Assembly (NCBI GenBank): GCA_025769875.1
Contig: JAGFNK010000115.1
Location: 61,345-125,344 of the forward strand
From: Russula earlei
Taxonomy: Eukaryota > Basidiomycota > Agaricomycetes > Russulales > Russulaceae
DNA length: 64,000 nt
Direction: 5' to 3'
Every line of letters begins with the position of its first letter. Positions within the stretch are counted from its first letter, which is position 1. The position numbers and the translations under genes were made by a program. This document shows, piece after piece, positions 55,166 through 64,000 of the stretch. The notes below the pieces were generated by a model. It searched no databases and was not told the DNA's origin. It saw only the letters and a list, made by a program, of their open reading frames with translations.

Positions 55166-57365
55166 CTTGAATCTGTGATGTAGCTGAGCCATGTCAATGT
55201 GTTGGCTCAACTGCCCAGCCAGCCCTTGTGTTGAGATTATCCCTGTCCTGGTACGTTAGCACTGCCCGAACGTTGTCATGTAATCAAACTCGCGTTGGAT
55301 CCCACGGACCGGGCACTACCGGCTCACGCGCGTCGTCGACGCGTCGGATCAGCCGGACCGGCTCAGCTCAGATGCTGCAGCCAGTTGTGGCCCAAGTGAT
55401 CACTGATGACCATATACTTGCACTGATAAGGTGTTTGAGAATAATTGGTAGATACTGATTATTGATCCTCTCAGTTGAGTGATCCTGCCTACATGTCAGA
55501 AAAATTGCACAGGGAGTGCATCAAGTTTTTCAAACAAGGAAGCTGAAAACAAGTAAAGTATATGTCATAGGGGAAAATGAGATGAAGGGGAATAGTAGCC
55601 AAGATGAGAACAAATCCAGAAGGGGTGAAGGTTGTTTTGAAGGGTGATGTCTGGGTCTCTGGGCCTTACCACAGAGGGATGTACAACCTCAGATCAAAAT
55701 GGGGTGATGTAGCCTCCTCAATGGTTGTCAAACAGTCGTTGTTCTGTGAGGGGAATGGAGTCGACACAAGAGAGGAGGCCTCAGGGAACCAATGGATGCC
55801 AATGCTCTCAGACAGTCTAGTTGATTCTGTATGCTTGGAACTGGTGGGGGTGCCCAAAGATGTTGGCACATGGAGGGTGTTCAAAAAATGCTGGGGAAGT
55901 GGTAGGAGGGACATTCTCCTGTTCTTCAGCCTTGTCAATAACATTGATGTTGACTGGGGTGATGGGGATGTTGTAGAAGCAGATGGGCGCAGGTTATGAT
56001 AAGAGCAATAAGATCCTTAAGATCTATCAAAAGATATTTCAGTATTGTGTGAGACAAGACTATAATTCAGTAATACCTATCAAAAGATATCTACAACGCG
56101 TGATTAGATGCAAGAGATAAGATAGGAAACAGTAAGTACTCACTTCAGTATTGTGTAAGACAAGACTGAAGTGATCTATCGAAATACGACACTCTTAAGT
56201 ACTCCAGAGCGTCTCTAAGTACACTGCAGGTAGCTACCATCAATAAGAAACAAAGATCATACAAGGATCAGTCGTTAGTAGCTACCGATTGTCATCAATT
56301 ATTGCCGTTTTCAGCGCACTTGGCGGAGCTTGAATTCCACCCAAATCGGCGCAGAAACCCCCTCAAACATGCGGGATGAATATCTCCTTCAAAACAGCTT
56401 CAATTCATATGAAACTTACTGTCCCTGAATCGCCTGAATGAGGGCTAGGCAGCCCCCATTTTTTTCATGAGATTTGAGTGAGAATTGGTGGAGCTGGACT
56501 CAAGCCACCTCCACATGTGTATTAGATGAATTACAACTCAAAATCATGGTCAATATCTATTATTTTTCCCTCATGTTGTACCCATGGGCTGTCTTGAGGC
56601 AGCCCCATAGTGTTTTTGACTCAAGTGTTGTGGTGTGCAACATTGTTTCCAGTGCAATTGGAGTCGCGGCCAGCCACTCATCACCCCTCTCGCCTCTCGA
56701 TTCTGACCATCCTTCTTGTTTTTCACAGACAGAGAGGAGTGGGTTGCAAAGAAGGGTCCTATTCTGAACTCTTTCTACTACAGAGTAGCTAGGGTGTTTT
56801 TATATACAGGAGAGAGGTACTAGAGATGAAAGGCATGAAAGTGAATCAAGACTGGTTGAGACGGTGTAGCGAGTCTGGGGACGTGTGAGTGAGATTGTAA
56901 GGCTGACTGGTCCAAGGTAAGAGGAGAGGAGAGAGGGGAGGGGAGCAGTCCCAGCTGGAATGCTGAGCGCAGACGTGGACACAAAGATTGCATGGCGGTG
57001 GTGTTGTCTTGTGGTGGTGGCAGCGTGGTCATCTCCATTGCAGGTGGTGGCAGCAGGCGTGGATGAGGAGCGAAGGCGTAGGCGGTGAGCGTGAGTTCAT
57101 AGATTGAGACGTAGGTGGCGAGGACTCGAGAAAGAGAATGCGTGGGGTGGCTTGTGTGGGGGTGGGATCTGTTGTCTCGCAGCAGTGGTGGCAGGGTCAT
57201 CTCAACTGCAGGTGTCGGCAGCAGACATGGGCAAGAGCGCGCGAACAGATGGGGAGGCGATGTGGGAGCCAGCGTGCAGCGTGCTGTTGGCATCGGCGAC
57301 TGCTTCTCCTGCGGCGGCGGCGTGGTGGCGGCTTCTGCTCCTGTTGTGGCGTGTTGTGGCTAAGT

Positions 57366-58145
57366 TCATGGCCAAGGCCTTCTTGGTCTTCTGGGGTGGT
57401 GCTGGTGGCGAGGGGTTGCAACGGTGTGGCAGTGATGGTGTCGTGTGAAACTACTAAAGCGGCAGCTGAGACTGAGAAGACTGAGGCTAAAACTGAGAAG
57501 GTGGAGGCGGACTGAGCTGGTGCAATGGTGGAGGCGGATGGGGTGGAGGCAACGACTGAGGGGCGACGCAGGGGCGATGGCAGCTGTGGCTGACAAGGGT
57601 GTGGCGGCGGTGGCTTGTGAGATGGTGGTGGAGGCGGCAGTGTGTGGCGCTAAGACGTCGGTGGCTGAGGCTGAGGCTATGGCGGCAGCTGACGAGACTA
57701 AGGCGGCTGGCAAGGCTAAGAGCGCGGTGGCAGCAGTTGACTGATCTGAAGCTGGGGCGACGGAGATGGCTGGCAAAACTAGGGGCGCGGTGGTGGCGGC
57801 TGAGAATGAGAAGGCTGAGACTGAGGGCAGGGTGGAGACGGCGGCGGCTGGTGATGCTGGTGCTATGACAGACTGGGCTGAACTGACGAGTACAGGCAAG
57901 GCTAAGACAGAGACTGATGCGAAGTCAGCGGCTGGCATGACTGAGGCTACTGTGGTGATGGACAAGGCGACAGACGAGACTGAGGGCAACGAGACGACTG
58001 AGGGCGTGGGAGCGGATGAGACGAAGGTGGGGTTGGCAGACGAGGCTGCGAGGGCTGAAGTGGCGGGTGGCGCTAAAATGTCTGTGGGCAAGGTTGAGAT
58101 GGTGGTTGTGCATGGAGCTGAGACAGTGGCCATAGCAGGCGACAC
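57366..58145 (-). other. Ala/Ser/Thr/Val-rich open frame in element copy 2
   Basis: 259 codons open on the minus strand, of very low complexity (for example VLALPVLVSSAQSVIAPASP). The plus strand is also open in places with Glu/Thr/Lys repeats (ETEKTEAKTEKVEAD). The repeat unit is likely what keeps both frames open, so coding is doubtful. Confidence 0.3.
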
Positions 58146-58548
58146 TGAGGGTGCAGGAGCTGGTTGGGCAAAGACAGGGACAGTGGCGATAGGCTATGTC
58201 ACGGCTGAGGCTATGGCGGCAAGGACAGACGAGGGTGGCGATGATGGCAAATGCGGGTGATGCTGGGACGGCGAGGGCAGGTGGAGCCGAGGTGATGATG
58301 GCTGGTGAGTTGAGGATGGTGGCAGTGAACGAGGTGACAGGAATGGCGGATGAGGTGGGGCAGGGACGATGGGCAAGGCAGGTGAGGCAGAGGCGATGGT
58401 GCAACGATGTAGGGATGGAGGCTGGAGCGGGCATGGGCGCAGGGTATGTGTAGTCATCTTCATCTTCGTCTGCAGAGCAGAGTTGGCGTTCCCGCTGAAT
58501 GTCACAGGGACGCTGAGAGAATATCTTGACTAGTGTGTCAAATATTTC

Positions 58549-58827
58549 TCAGAAATCAACAAAGTGCCTCTGCTGTTCGTTCGGGCACCAGGGGCCGAGA
58601 CGTTGGGAGACCATCCGGTGGTTGTCTGGGTGGAGTCTGAGCCAGAATGACTTGTCGCAATCTTTGTAGCACAGGCAGCATGCATGGACGAGGGGACCAC
58701 AGATTGCCCTGAAACTCCAGTAGTATTCGTCTACGTCTTTCTGGTCACAGATGTGGAGTCTTGATGAGGAGGCAATAAGGTCCTCCAGATCCCACTTGAG
58801 CTTGAGGTATTCTAACTGAGTTGGCAT
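58549..58827 (-). pseudogene. Retrotransposon gag (capsid)-like fragment in element copy 2
   Basis: 92 codons starting MPTQLEYLKLKWDLEDLIAS, followed by VDEYYWSFRAICGPLV and CDKSFWLRLHPDNHRMVSQR. The pattern (aromatic-rich helix, then F-W-x-x-L-H-P-D) matches the capsid part of gag proteins of basidiomycete gypsy-type elements as I know them. The same frame continues past a stop with an acidic run (CSADEDEDD). A captured gag segment is the simplest reading. Confidence 0.5.
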
Positions 58828-59572
58828 GCTGACGGAGTGCGGCGCATGGTGAAGACAGATGGCAGGTCAATGCAGGCAGTGTGACTGGCGCAGCTGCGAC
58901 TGTGGGTGTGGAGGGCCAAATGCGAGTTGGAAGGGAGCAGTGCGACTGATGCAGCTGAGACAGCCGGTGTGGTGGGAATGAGGGCAAAGGATGGTCAGAA
59001 TGGAGAGATGAGAGGGGCAATGAGTGGCTGGCTGTCACTCCGATCACACTGGAAACAATGTTGCACACCACAACACTTGAGTCAAAAACACTATGGGGCT
59101 GCCTCAAGACAGCCCATGGGTACAACATGAGGGAAAAATAATGGATATAGACCATGATTTTGAGTTGTAATTCATCTAATACACATGTGGAGGTGGCTTG
59201 AGTCCAGCTCCACCAATCTTCACTCAAATCTCATGAAAACAATGGGGCTGTTTAGCCCTCATTCAGGCGATTCAGGGACAATAAATTTCATATGAATTGA
59301 AGCTGTTTTGAAGGAGATATTTATCCCACATGTTTGAGGGGGTTTCTGTGCTGATTTGGGTGGAATTCAAGCTCCGCCAAGTGCGTTGAAAACGGCAATA
59401 ACTTATCATTGTAACTAATGCAGACTGTAGCATCTGAGCTGAGCCAGTCTGGGCTGATCCGACATGTGAGCCAGGAGTGCCTGGTCTGTGGGAGCCAATG
59501 CATTAATGCAACTGGGCTGTGATTACATCAGACTGCCCAAAGCAGTGGTAATCTCAACAGCACAGCCCCTGA

Positions 59573-59717
59573 CAAGTTTTAATTTCATGCCTAAGGCATG
59601 GCTTGCAAGCTGCTACAAAGTGCTGGAGGATGGTTTGTGAACTTGCTCACAAGCCATGCTGTAGGCACAAAGTGCAGCTTGCAAGCCTTGCCATAGGCAT
59701 GAAATTACAACTTGTAT
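59573..59717. repeat. Fold-back MITE (about 145 bp)
   Basis: Left arm acaagttttaatttcatgcc, right arm its inverse (ggcatgaaattacaacttgt), with arms of about 42 bp including gcttgcaagctgc. A snap-back element with a short loop. TSD not resolved. Confidence 0.75.
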
Positions 59718-60180
59718 ACTATTACAAGCTTCAGCTTGTACTTATATTAAATGAGAATGGAGAGTCACGGTCCGCCCTGAGCTGCCTCCATTTGGACGCT
59801 TTCGCTTACCAAGAATTTCCTTAAATGGATCCTTAAAGTTTACTAAAAATTCTTTCAGCTGCCGCGTCTTTGTTTTACTGTACACGTGTTCATTTTTTTT
59901 CTCCCGTCATTCTTCCTCTCTACCCCTTCCCCTCCTATCCTTCCCACTCTTCCTTCCCCAGGGTCCCAGGTCAACACTCCCAAGCTGCCAGCTTCCTCAA
60001 GTTTTCACTGGCTATTCTCAAGTTGTTCAAGTTTTCCCATGAGCCGTGGTTTCCAGTGCATTTTTCATTTCTTTTTTTTTGTGCGCATCTCTCATCCTCT
60101 CACCCCTCTCCTTCCCATCACCCGTTTTCTTCCAAGAAGGATCCTGACAAGCTCCTCTTCAACCTGCCCCCTCTCCTCCT
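59718..60180. other. Unassigned pyrimidine-rich region
   Basis: No supported gene. Long CT-rich runs on the plus strand near 59,890-60,180. Confidence 0.4.
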
Positions 60181-60185
60181 GTATC

Positions 60186-60580
60186 ACTGCAGTGGTGACG
60201 ATGACCACGACTCGGGCATGGCCACAGCAATGTCGCGATGGCCACAAATCTTGAGCATGGCCCATGAGCCAATGTGATGATCTGGCCACTGTGACGGCGA
60301 CGTACCCATGGCCTTGACGACAGCATGGCTCCACTCACTCTTTCTCTCCCACCTTCTTGCCATCCCCTGCACCTCCATGCTGTGGCTGTGATGATGATGG
60401 CGACTCAGCCATGGCCATGGCGACCTCGCGACAGCCACGAATCGTGAGCATGGCCCATGGCCACTGTGACGATCTGGCCACCATGACGGCGACGTGCCCA
60501 TGGCCGTGATGACAGCAGGTGAAGCTTTCTCTCGCTTGCTCTCCCATCCTCTCGCATTGCTTTGCACCTCAATGCCCTCT
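60186..60580. repeat. Tandem repeat, about 195-bp unit, two copies
   Basis: Two head-to-tail units share gagcatggcccatg, gatctggccac and gacggcgacgt in the same order. More diverged relatives (ccaccacaaga...acccagtggccac-type) continue to about 60,960. No coding sense found. Confidence 0.7.
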
Positions 60581-60960
60581 GCTTTGCCACCTCCTCCGGC
60601 ATGCACGATGACTCAGGCCAAGACCACAAGAACACCCAGTGGCCACAAATGCCAATCGCAAATCCGGTGCGCGGTTCATGTTCCTTTTTTTTATTTTCCG
60701 TCTCATTCTGCCCCCTTTTCTAACCCTTTCTCACATTGACAGCACGGCCAGCACCACGGCGATGACACAGCAATGAAGAGAGCGACACGCGTTTCTTGTG
60801 TTCTCGCCCTTTCCTTTGTTTTTCACTCTGCCTCCTCAGCTCAGCTCTACTTTTCCCATGGATCTCAATACCCTCTGCCCTGCTAGCGACCCCAAGCCAA
60901 CACCACAAGAGCACCCAATGGCCATGGAAGCAATTCCACACAATCGCGAACCCCATGCAC

Positions 60961-61520
60961 TTTTTCTTTTATTTTCTTTTCCTTTTTCTTTTTCTTGTTC
61001 TAACCTGTTCTCAGCAACAGCAATCCCAGGACCGCGGTGATGACGCAGCCATCGAGAAGGGTTTTTTTGCTGACCAGATCAATGGACACGCCCATCCCCT
61101 TATCCCACTAACACCAACCTTATCCAGCTCGACCGCCACTCCAGTGATGCACGGCGCAGCCCCACGCGCCCCTGTCTCACTCTCAGCAGCACAGCCCTGC
61201 CCATGAGCACAACGAGACAAGCACCTCAGCAGAACATCATGCCATATCTATGCCTGGATACAGGTCGTCCTCTCTTTCTCTCTGCTCGGGTTCATATATG
61301 TATGCCATGATCCGCCCATACATCCGGTATGAGCCGTGCTTCCTCCTCTGCATCATCCTGCCCGCTTTCACCGTATTCCTGCAATTACTCCACCATTGCA
61401 GGACCAAGTTTCTCCTGTTGTTTTTGTGCATGCATTTCTCCCTTCTTTTTGTCTTCACGTTCCCTTCACCCGGTACGTCTTCCTTTTTGCTCTGATTGCT
61501 CTTCCTGACCTCTCTTCACA
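60961..61520. other. Unassigned region
   Basis: Pyrimidine-rich stretches with scattered short open frames. Nothing recognised. Confidence 0.35.
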
Positions 61521-61523
61521 GTG

Positions 61524-61830
61524 ACACACATGGCATGGATGCGACGATGATGCTGCCCCCTCCCCTCCCACCCACTTTCTGCCACGCGTGATGTGTGTAT
61601 CCCTTCATTTTCTCATCCGTTATCTCTTTTTTACTTTCATTTTCCTCTCCAGCAGTGGTGGCGACGACAATTTCACTGTCACTGTGGCAACCACGATGCA
61701 ATGGCCATAACCACAACTGCAACCATGGATTGGCACAATTCATGGTGACACGGCATGGCTTGGACGCGGCAATGGCGCTTCCCCCTCCCCTCCCACCCCA
61801 CTTTCCGCTGCGCGCGACAGGTATCGCAGC
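61524..61830. repeat. Tandem repeat, about 213-bp unit
   Basis: The block around ccccctcccctcccaccc, preceded by a ggcatgg-type motif, occurs at about 61,555 and again at about 61,780 in the same orientation. Confidence 0.6.
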
Positions 61831-62530
61831 ATGCGGATCGCGGTGTCGGTGGACCACATCAACGCGGCACTGCAGTGGACATCCACCGAGCTGCTTGCAG
61901 GCCGATAGCTCTGGCACGACCTGATCACGCTCACGCCATACGATGCCAAGCTCAATGGCACGGATCCCGCCTCTCTGCGCGGTGGCAGCACTGCCGGACC
62001 ACAAAGTTTCGGCGATGGCATGGGCATGGGCATGGGAGTGAGAGTCACTTCAAGCATGGGTGGTGGGATGCAGATGACGCCGATGGCGACAATGATGGAG
62101 ATGGCGGTGAGGCACGTGTTGGTGGCCATGATGCACCGAGTGTGCAAGCTGTTCGTTCTCATGGGACAGCGACAGCTGGCCAACATGGCCATCAGGGGTG
62201 GCGTGGACCTGATGACGCTGCAGAGGCAGGCGAGGTTGTGATTGCATATGACATACTTTTCAACCTTGCGCGGGAATGTAATATTTATGGATGTAATTCA
62301 CATCCTGCTAAATAAATATAAGATTTGCATAACTCAATGTTAGTGTTGGCTTTCCCCTGGACAGAGCTGTGCATGTGCGTGCACTGTGGCTGAGCAGAGC
62401 CGGATAACTGGGCTGGGCTCCATGTGATGCAGAACGCGGAACACGGGCTCAAGGACATAAACAGGTGCTTGCCTGTTGGTGCTGCAGAAATCAACCCTCT
62501 GCCTCCTACCACCATCCTCTGCCCCTACTG
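61831..62530. other. Unassigned region with Met/Gly-rich open frame
   Basis: The plus strand has a frame (61,850-62,241, one TAG) reading FGDGMGMGMGVRVTSSMGGG and ending LMTLQRQARL. It is unusual in composition, with no family recognised. The remainder is CpG-poor spacer. Confidence 0.35.
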
Positions 62531-62710
62531 AACAGTCCAGTTTCTCTATAAAGTGAGTCCCTCACTTTCTGGATTGCTGGATATTTTTTTAAATATGTTT
62601 TTCAGCCACTCACAACCCTTCAACTTCCTCCCTTCTCAACAATCAACAAGGTATGTTTACTGTGTTTTAATTACTGCAGTGTTGATGATCCTGTCTCTTT
62701 TATTAGCCCC

Positions 62711-64000
62711 TACTATGTCTGGCACTCCTCCCATATCCCCTCAACAATCTCAGGCTGCTGCATGCCAAGCTGAGCATGCCAGTCGCACTTTGGGCAGTCC
62801 TTGTCAAGACTCACTGTTGAACTATCCAGTTCAAGAGCGAGGGATAAGCTCGAAGATGAGTCAATAGACGTCCAAGACCGCGTGGGCAAGGAGTAGAGTC
62901 CAGAGTAGTAACAAATACCAGAGAGGTATTGTTACTGTGAGAGTAGAGCAATCACGCAGGGAAGAGGCCAGGATAGTCACAAGGGGACGGTCCTTAAAGG
63001 AGTATCCCAGGGATGGAGAGTGCCGTAAACAAATGGACAGTCTGAGGACTGTCCGCTACTTTATTGAGCGCTTATATACTACAAGAGAACTGCTAAATAG
63101 GGAACAAGTCATAACCTTGTTATCAAGCACAGTAGAGTGATGAGTAAGAAGTCGGAGGACGCTTACTGAGCATGCTCAGTCATGCTCAGTAAGCTGCTGA
63201 GTAAGAAGGCTTCTCTTGATGAGTAAGAGCTTCCATTGTCCATGTGTTCACTGCTTTAGTGCACGTGCGAGCACCTGATTCATTTCCTGTTAGTTAGTTT
63301 AGGGCCGGTCATTTGAGGACTTGTAGTTTGGTTAGGGAATAGTGTTATCTTATAAGGCCCTTATATAGTTCTATTAGGGTCCCTAGAGTCAACCCTAATA
63401 CTTCTATTAAGGTCCTTAGTATTGCCTTATAGTTCATTCTATAGTTATTAGAGTTGGCCTAATAACGCGTTGTAGGGCCTTTGATACTAGGTTAGTGCCT
63501 TTAGTAGAGCTCCTAGGGTCGTTCCAAAGGGTCCTCAGGAAGGCCCTAATACTGTCTTTTGTTGCTAGAAGGGTTGCCTTTAAGTGGGGCTTGCTGTATG
63601 TCGATTGTGCCAAGAATCGCTCGTGCAACAATACGCGCGCGATATTGTGGACACCTCTACTCACCCCTTTTGCTCGTGTGAACAGGGTGACACCATAGAG
63701 GCTGGGTTTCCTCTTATAAGGAAGGGTCCTTCAAGGGCCCTCTCTGGAGAATGGTTCATGACAGTCCTGAACAGCGTAGGACACCTGCCAGTGCCTCAAC
63801 TGCCAGACAACCTGTTCAATTTCAAGGATGAGTATATCAGCACTTATCAGCTGATTTAGCTGCTCAATTGGCAGCCCTTCAACCAATGCCTCTTCCACCA
63901 CAATGCTGTGGTCAAACTTCTGCCACTTCTCTCCTTGCCCCTCCTCCTGTAAGTCAACTAACATTATCTCAAAATAAGACATTTTAAAAAATGAGTTGCA
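62711..64000 (+). pseudogene. Unidentified gene-like ORF, split by a solo LTR, runs off window
   Basis: An apparent non-coding leader with an intron (gtatgt at about 62,651; ttattag before CCCC at 62,707) precedes ATG 62,716 (MSGTPPISPQQSQ). After the inserted LTR it continues EQRRTPASASTARQPV in the same frame. Further on, CTGCTCAATTGGCAGCC...CCTCCTCCT ends at a consensus donor gtaagt (63,951), so more exons lie beyond the window. Gln/Pro/Ala-rich. It may be an N-terminal leader of another transposon protein, but I do not recognise it. Confidence 0.4.
62802..63763 (+). mobile_element. Solo LTR, Z-related family
   Basis: 962 bp, TGTCAAGACT...TTCATGACA, flanked by the perfect TSD GTCCT (62797-62801, 63764-63768). 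Both ends and the internal tacaaatggacagtct-like block resemble family Z, but the middle is different, so a sister family. Confidence 0.9.

Larger units (their letters stand above)
56302..59398. mobile_element. TA-flanked element with long inverted repeats, copy 2
   Basis: 3097 bp between TA dinucleotides (56300-56301 and 59399-59400), with ends TTGCCGTTTTCAGCGCACTT and the inverse. Excision with one TA restores the hAT subterminal sequence gtcatcaattaacttatcat, which exists uninterrupted at about 47,445. The interior contains part of a family-W LTR, the Ala/Ser-coding repeat region and a gag-like ORF. It lacks the solo LTR that interrupts copy 1. Confidence 0.9.
55229..59559 (+). mobile_element. 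Non-autonomous hAT derivative split by a TA-flanked element
   Basis: Left end TGTTGAGATTA (55229) and right end TAATCTCAACA (59559) form an inverted pair of the hAT family. Excluding the nested element the unit is about 1.2 kb: the left terminus, about 600 bp of unassigned sequence with an ORF at 55604-55999 (unrecognised), then a subterminal region (56,000-56,300) homologous to 17,530-17,740, then the right terminus. No transposase. A clear 8-bp TSD was not found. Confidence 0.75.

Noticed and set aside
1..64000. Secondary-metabolite cluster, mating-type locus or Starship-type element
   Set aside because: No backbone synthases, homeodomain/pheromone genes or tyrosine recombinase captain seen in my reading.

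Overview
This 64-kb window is nuclear DNA of a filamentous basidiomycete, most likely an Agaricomycete. The evidence is genes split by many introns of about 50-60 bp with GT/GC...AG borders, fungal-type orthologues of conserved eukaryotic proteins, and LTR-retrotransposon, chromovirus and hAT families typical of that class. I cannot name the genus from sequence alone.

Gene-dense left arm (1-17,300). In order: ARP2 (-), a frame-damaged single-pass membrane protein (-), a divergent type I membrane protein (+), the tiny gamma-tubulin-complex gene MZT1 (+), splicing factor SF3B1/Hsh155 (+), the AP-1 gamma-adaptin APL4 (-, 14 exons), a small secreted protein (+) and a short/branched-chain acyl-CoA dehydrogenase (+, copy A). 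These are housekeeping genes of actin branching, microtubule nucleation, splicing, clathrin trafficking and mitochondrial branched-chain catabolism. They are not a functional cluster.

Transposon core (17,300-48,150). This is a nested stack of mobile elements whose order can be read from target-site duplications (TSDs). A hAT transposon (from about 17,366) is the oldest host. A Ty3/gypsy chromovirus (19,612-29,698) sits in one of its introns and a Ty1/copia element (30,526-41,726) sits in one of its exons. The chromovirus then received three solo LTRs. The copia element received two solo LTRs and a 4.1-kb TA-flanked element with about 350-bp terminal inverted repeats, itself hit by another solo LTR. 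Conceptually excising each insertion with one TSD copy restores the reading frame of the element below in five separate places. Further solo LTRs, hAT ends and a 543-bp MITE-like element follow.

Second gene island (48,160-54,950). It holds a nucleotide-sugar transporter (YEA4/SLC35B4-like, -), the mitochondrial glycine carrier HEM25/SLC25A38 (+), and an inverted second copy of the secreted-protein/acyl-CoA-dehydrogenase segment. Copies A and B therefore form an inverted duplication of about 3.3-3.7 kb that brackets the region between them. Copy A keeps the secreted protein but has lost a splice acceptor in the dehydrogenase. Copy B keeps the dehydrogenase but has a broken secreted-protein gene.

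Right arm (54,950-64,000). More mobile DNA: a non-autonomous hAT derivative split by a second TA-flanked element, a fold-back MITE, roughly 200-bp tandem repeats, and a solo LTR inside an unidentified gene-like ORF that runs off the window.

Two base-level themes recur. Transposon copies carry CpG-to-TpG/CpA decay, with all 14 listed nonsense codons of the chromovirus RT-to-3' reading being TGA. Several genes carry single-base frame breaks, six of which are a T inserted inside a CCG trinucleotide; in essential genes this suggests a base-calling artefact rather than biology.
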